Below, piece after piece: positions 62,870 to 64,000 of a stretch of DNA of 64,000 bases. The notes under the pieces are model-generated. The model was not told the DNA's origin, searched no databases, and saw only the letters and a program-made list of their open reading frames with translations. This DNA comes from Chryseobacterium polytrichastri. GTDB taxonomy: Bacteria; Bacteroidota; Bacteroidia; Flavobacteriales; Weeksellaceae. Location: the NCBI RefSeq assembly GCF_900142445.1, contig NZ_FRAV01000015.1, forward strand, positions 48,552 through 112,551, given 5' to 3'. Each line of letters opens with the position of its first letter. Position 1 is the first letter of the stretch. The position numbers and the translations under genes were made by a program.

Positions 62870-62939
62870 TTTTTGATAATATTTTTTAACGCAAAGCTCA
62901 CAAAGAATTTTCCATTTTGTCAAATGGTAGATAACCATT
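62870..62939. repeat. fragment of a palindromic repeat-like sequence
   Basis: TTAACGCAAAGCTCACAAAG recalls the edges of the intergenic repeats A-C, followed by a GTCAAATGGTAGATAACCATTTTA tail of which only ATGGT/ACCAT is paired. It occupies the gap between the two macrodomain-type genes. Confidence 0.4.
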
Positions 62940-63413
62940 TTATTCAAAATCGTAAACATATACCTCCACATTATTTTCCAGCAATGTTTTTTCAATAATT
63001 GGCTCAATTTCTTCCCATTTTCCTCCTGCTAAGCCGCAACCAATTCTTGGCATATGAACACTCGCATTTAATTTTACAGCTTCATTAGAAAGTTTTTCCA
63101 AACACTTTTCTACAGCTTCATATCTTATGGGAGCCATTCCTTTTGAGTTTGTAATCGTTTTATGTTGACCAATCATATTACAAATCCAAATATTTTCTTC
63201 CACCTTAATTATTTGAATTTCTCCAAGATGAAAATTTTCTTTGCTTTTAAACCATTCTCTATACTCATTTTCGGGTTTCTTCCATTTTTTAGATATTGCC
63301 ATTACAAAACCTTTTCCCCAGCCTCCAATATCATTGCATATATGAGTGATTATTTTATTTCCGTTAACCTGTGGATTTGTAGCGTCTCCTTTTAAATAAA
63401 TTATAGTTTTCAT
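62940..63413 (-). CDS. TARG1/ALC1-like macrodomain protein
   Basis: 157 aa from ATG 63413 (MKTIIYLKGDATNP); a TTG three codons upstream is not needed. The macrodomain fold of the TARG1/OARD1 and Poa1-like type shows YLKGDATNP, THICNDIGGWGKGFVMAISKKW and MPRIGCGLAGGKWEEIEPII. Members remove ADP-ribose from glutamates or dephosphorylate ADP-ribose-1''-phosphate, the latter being derived from KptA's product. It starts only 6 bases past the broken upstream gene. Confidence 0.91.
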   Translation of the reverse strand: MKTIIYLKGDATNPQVNGNKIITHICNDIGGWGKGFVMAISKKWKKPENEYREWFKSKENFHLGEIQIIKVEENIWICNMIGQHKTITNSKGMAPIRYEAVEKCLEKLSNEAVKLNASVHMPRIGCGLAGGKWEEIEPIIEKTLLENNVEVYVYDFE

Positions 63414-63418
63414 GGTTA

Positions 63419-63823
63419 TCAAATTTTAATTTTATCTAAATTCAAACACTTTTCAATATTCTTTGTTGTTCCGCTTTTTCTTTTTTCATCTGAATTAAAA
63501 TCAATAGCTAGAAAATGAGTACAGTTTAAAATTGCATAATTATCTCTTTCTAAATCAGAAACAAAGCCTCCTTTAATTTCCCATTTTCCAGCTTTTGTTT
63601 TAAATGTATTAGCAAAATATCTCGGTTTTTGTCCGATATGAAGGATGCTTACCTTTTAAGATTTATCTTTTAGATATTCCATCATTAAAGTATCAACTCC
63701 ACAGAAATCTCCCATCATAAATTCACATTCAGAAAGATCAAAATCTTTTAACGGTTCAATATAAAACTGATTAAATTTTTTCCAAGACAAATTTCCATTT
63801 CCAAAAACATATATTTTTTTCAT
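63419..63823 (-). pseudogene. SLOG-like nucleotide-binding protein gene with an in-frame stop
   Basis: The - strand reads MKKIYVFGNGNLSWKKF from ATG 63823 for 55 codons, then a TAA at 63656-63658, then continues in the same frame for 78 codons (KVSILHIGQKPRYFANTFKT and onward) to TGA 63419-63421. The two halves make one coherent protein of about 134 residues with a Rossmann-like start, MGDFCGVDTLMMEYL and CTHFLAIDFNSDEKRKSGT. This fits SLOG or nucleoside-deoxyribosyltransferase-like folds that bind NAD- or ADP-ribose-type ligands. I cannot tell a true nonsense mutation from a sequencing error. Confidence 0.6.
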
Positions 63824-63850
63824 TATTACTTTGTGTTTTTAAATCTTCTG

Positions 63851-63908
63851 CTTTAGGTTTTGGCTAAAGCCGTTGAAATGTATTCTTTATTAAAACGGGC
63901 TAAAGCCC
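63851..63908. repeat. palindromic repeat of the GGCTAAAGCC type
   Basis: GGCTAAAGCC (63862-63871) and GGGCTAAAGCCC (63897-63908) are two near-identical palindromes about 25 bases apart, preceded by CTTTAG at 63851 which pairs with CTAAAG. Such strings recur between genes in Flavobacteriia genomes as I remember them. Confidence 0.6.
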
Positions 63909-63930
63909 AATGTCATTAAGTTAGTGTATT

Positions 63931-63999
63931 TCATAAGCTATTTCGTTGATTTTTAGGAACTATTGGTTTTGCTCTTGCTCTGTATTTACCAATATTCCT
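63931..63999 (-). CDS. possible 3' end of a gene running in from the window edge
   Basis: One - strand frame is open from 63999 to a TGA at 63931-63933 and gives about 22 basic residues (RNIGKYRARAKPIVPKNQ). It may be the C-terminus of the next upstream gene, but the piece is too short to judge. Confidence 0.2.
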   Translation of the reverse strand, partial: RNIGKYRARAKPIVPKNQRNSL

Positions 64000-64000
64000 T

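Overview
The window is chromosomal DNA of a Bacteroidota bacterium of class Flavobacteriia, most like Chryseobacterium and relatives. The signs are low G+C, promoters of the TTTG-N19-TAnnTTTG type, type IX secretion (T9SS) C-terminal sorting domains, Bacteroidota-restricted families (GLPGLI, DUF4421, DUF3127, DUF5690, TonB receptors with a carboxypeptidase-regulatory-like N-terminus), a MurE with the meso-diaminopimelate DNPR signature and a long-tailed FtsZ. Species was not established.

Layout. (1) 1-13.5 kb: division and cell-wall cluster murE-mraY-murD-ftsW-murG-murC-[GxxExxY gene]-ftsQ-ftsA-ftsZ-yqeY, all on +. The GxxExxY gene is an intruder framed by a 31-32 bp inverted repeat. (2) 13.9-18.6 kb: a bacilliredoxin gene, then a 2.6 kb polymorphic-toxin/immunity cassette bounded by two identical 76 bp copies of the bacilliredoxin 3' end plus terminator, then a GH3-family enzyme. 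(3) 18.6-28 kb, mostly on -: two small lipoproteins, two tandem endonuclease/exonuclease/phosphatase-family membrane proteins, a rhomboid protease, mutL, a DUF1275 membrane protein, a Usp-like protein and a two-component system. (4) 28.2-37.2 kb on +: a probable phosphonate acquisition and breakdown locus made of an XRE-cupin regulator, a TonB receptor, a DUF5690 permease, a TIGR03364-type FAD oxidase, a phosphonatase-like HAD hydrolase and a secreted phosphodiesterase/phosphatase with LamG and T9SS domains. (5) 37.5-57.2 kb: three tRNA genes (Leu, Gly, Leu), DUF3127 OB-like protein, aat, EamA transporter, TPR protein, MDR dehydrogenase, Crp regulator, glmM, DUF4421, feoA-feoB-cysteine-rich protein, GLPGLI, DinB, a large outer-membrane receptor, a cupin-8 oxygenase, a T9SS adhesin-like protein and an M14 peptidase. 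(6) 57.4-63.8 kb on -: a compact NAD/ADP-ribose gene set, consisting of a TARG1-like macrodomain, a TIGR02452 PARG-like protein with an extra N-terminal domain, DUF4291, a second macrodomain, a class III-like sirtuin, an ADP-ribosylglycohydrolase, KptA RNA 2'-phosphotransferase and a calcineurin-like phosphoesterase. An SLOG-like gene with an in-frame stop sits at its head.

Most interesting are the ADP-ribose operon, the TonB-linked phosphonate locus, the toxin cassette that regenerated its host gene's 3' end, and the GxxExxY gene framed by inverted repeats inside the division cluster. Several intergenic regions carry related palindromic repeats. No rRNA, CRISPR array, transposase or prophage gene was seen. 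Family assignments come from reading motifs by eye; no database search was run.
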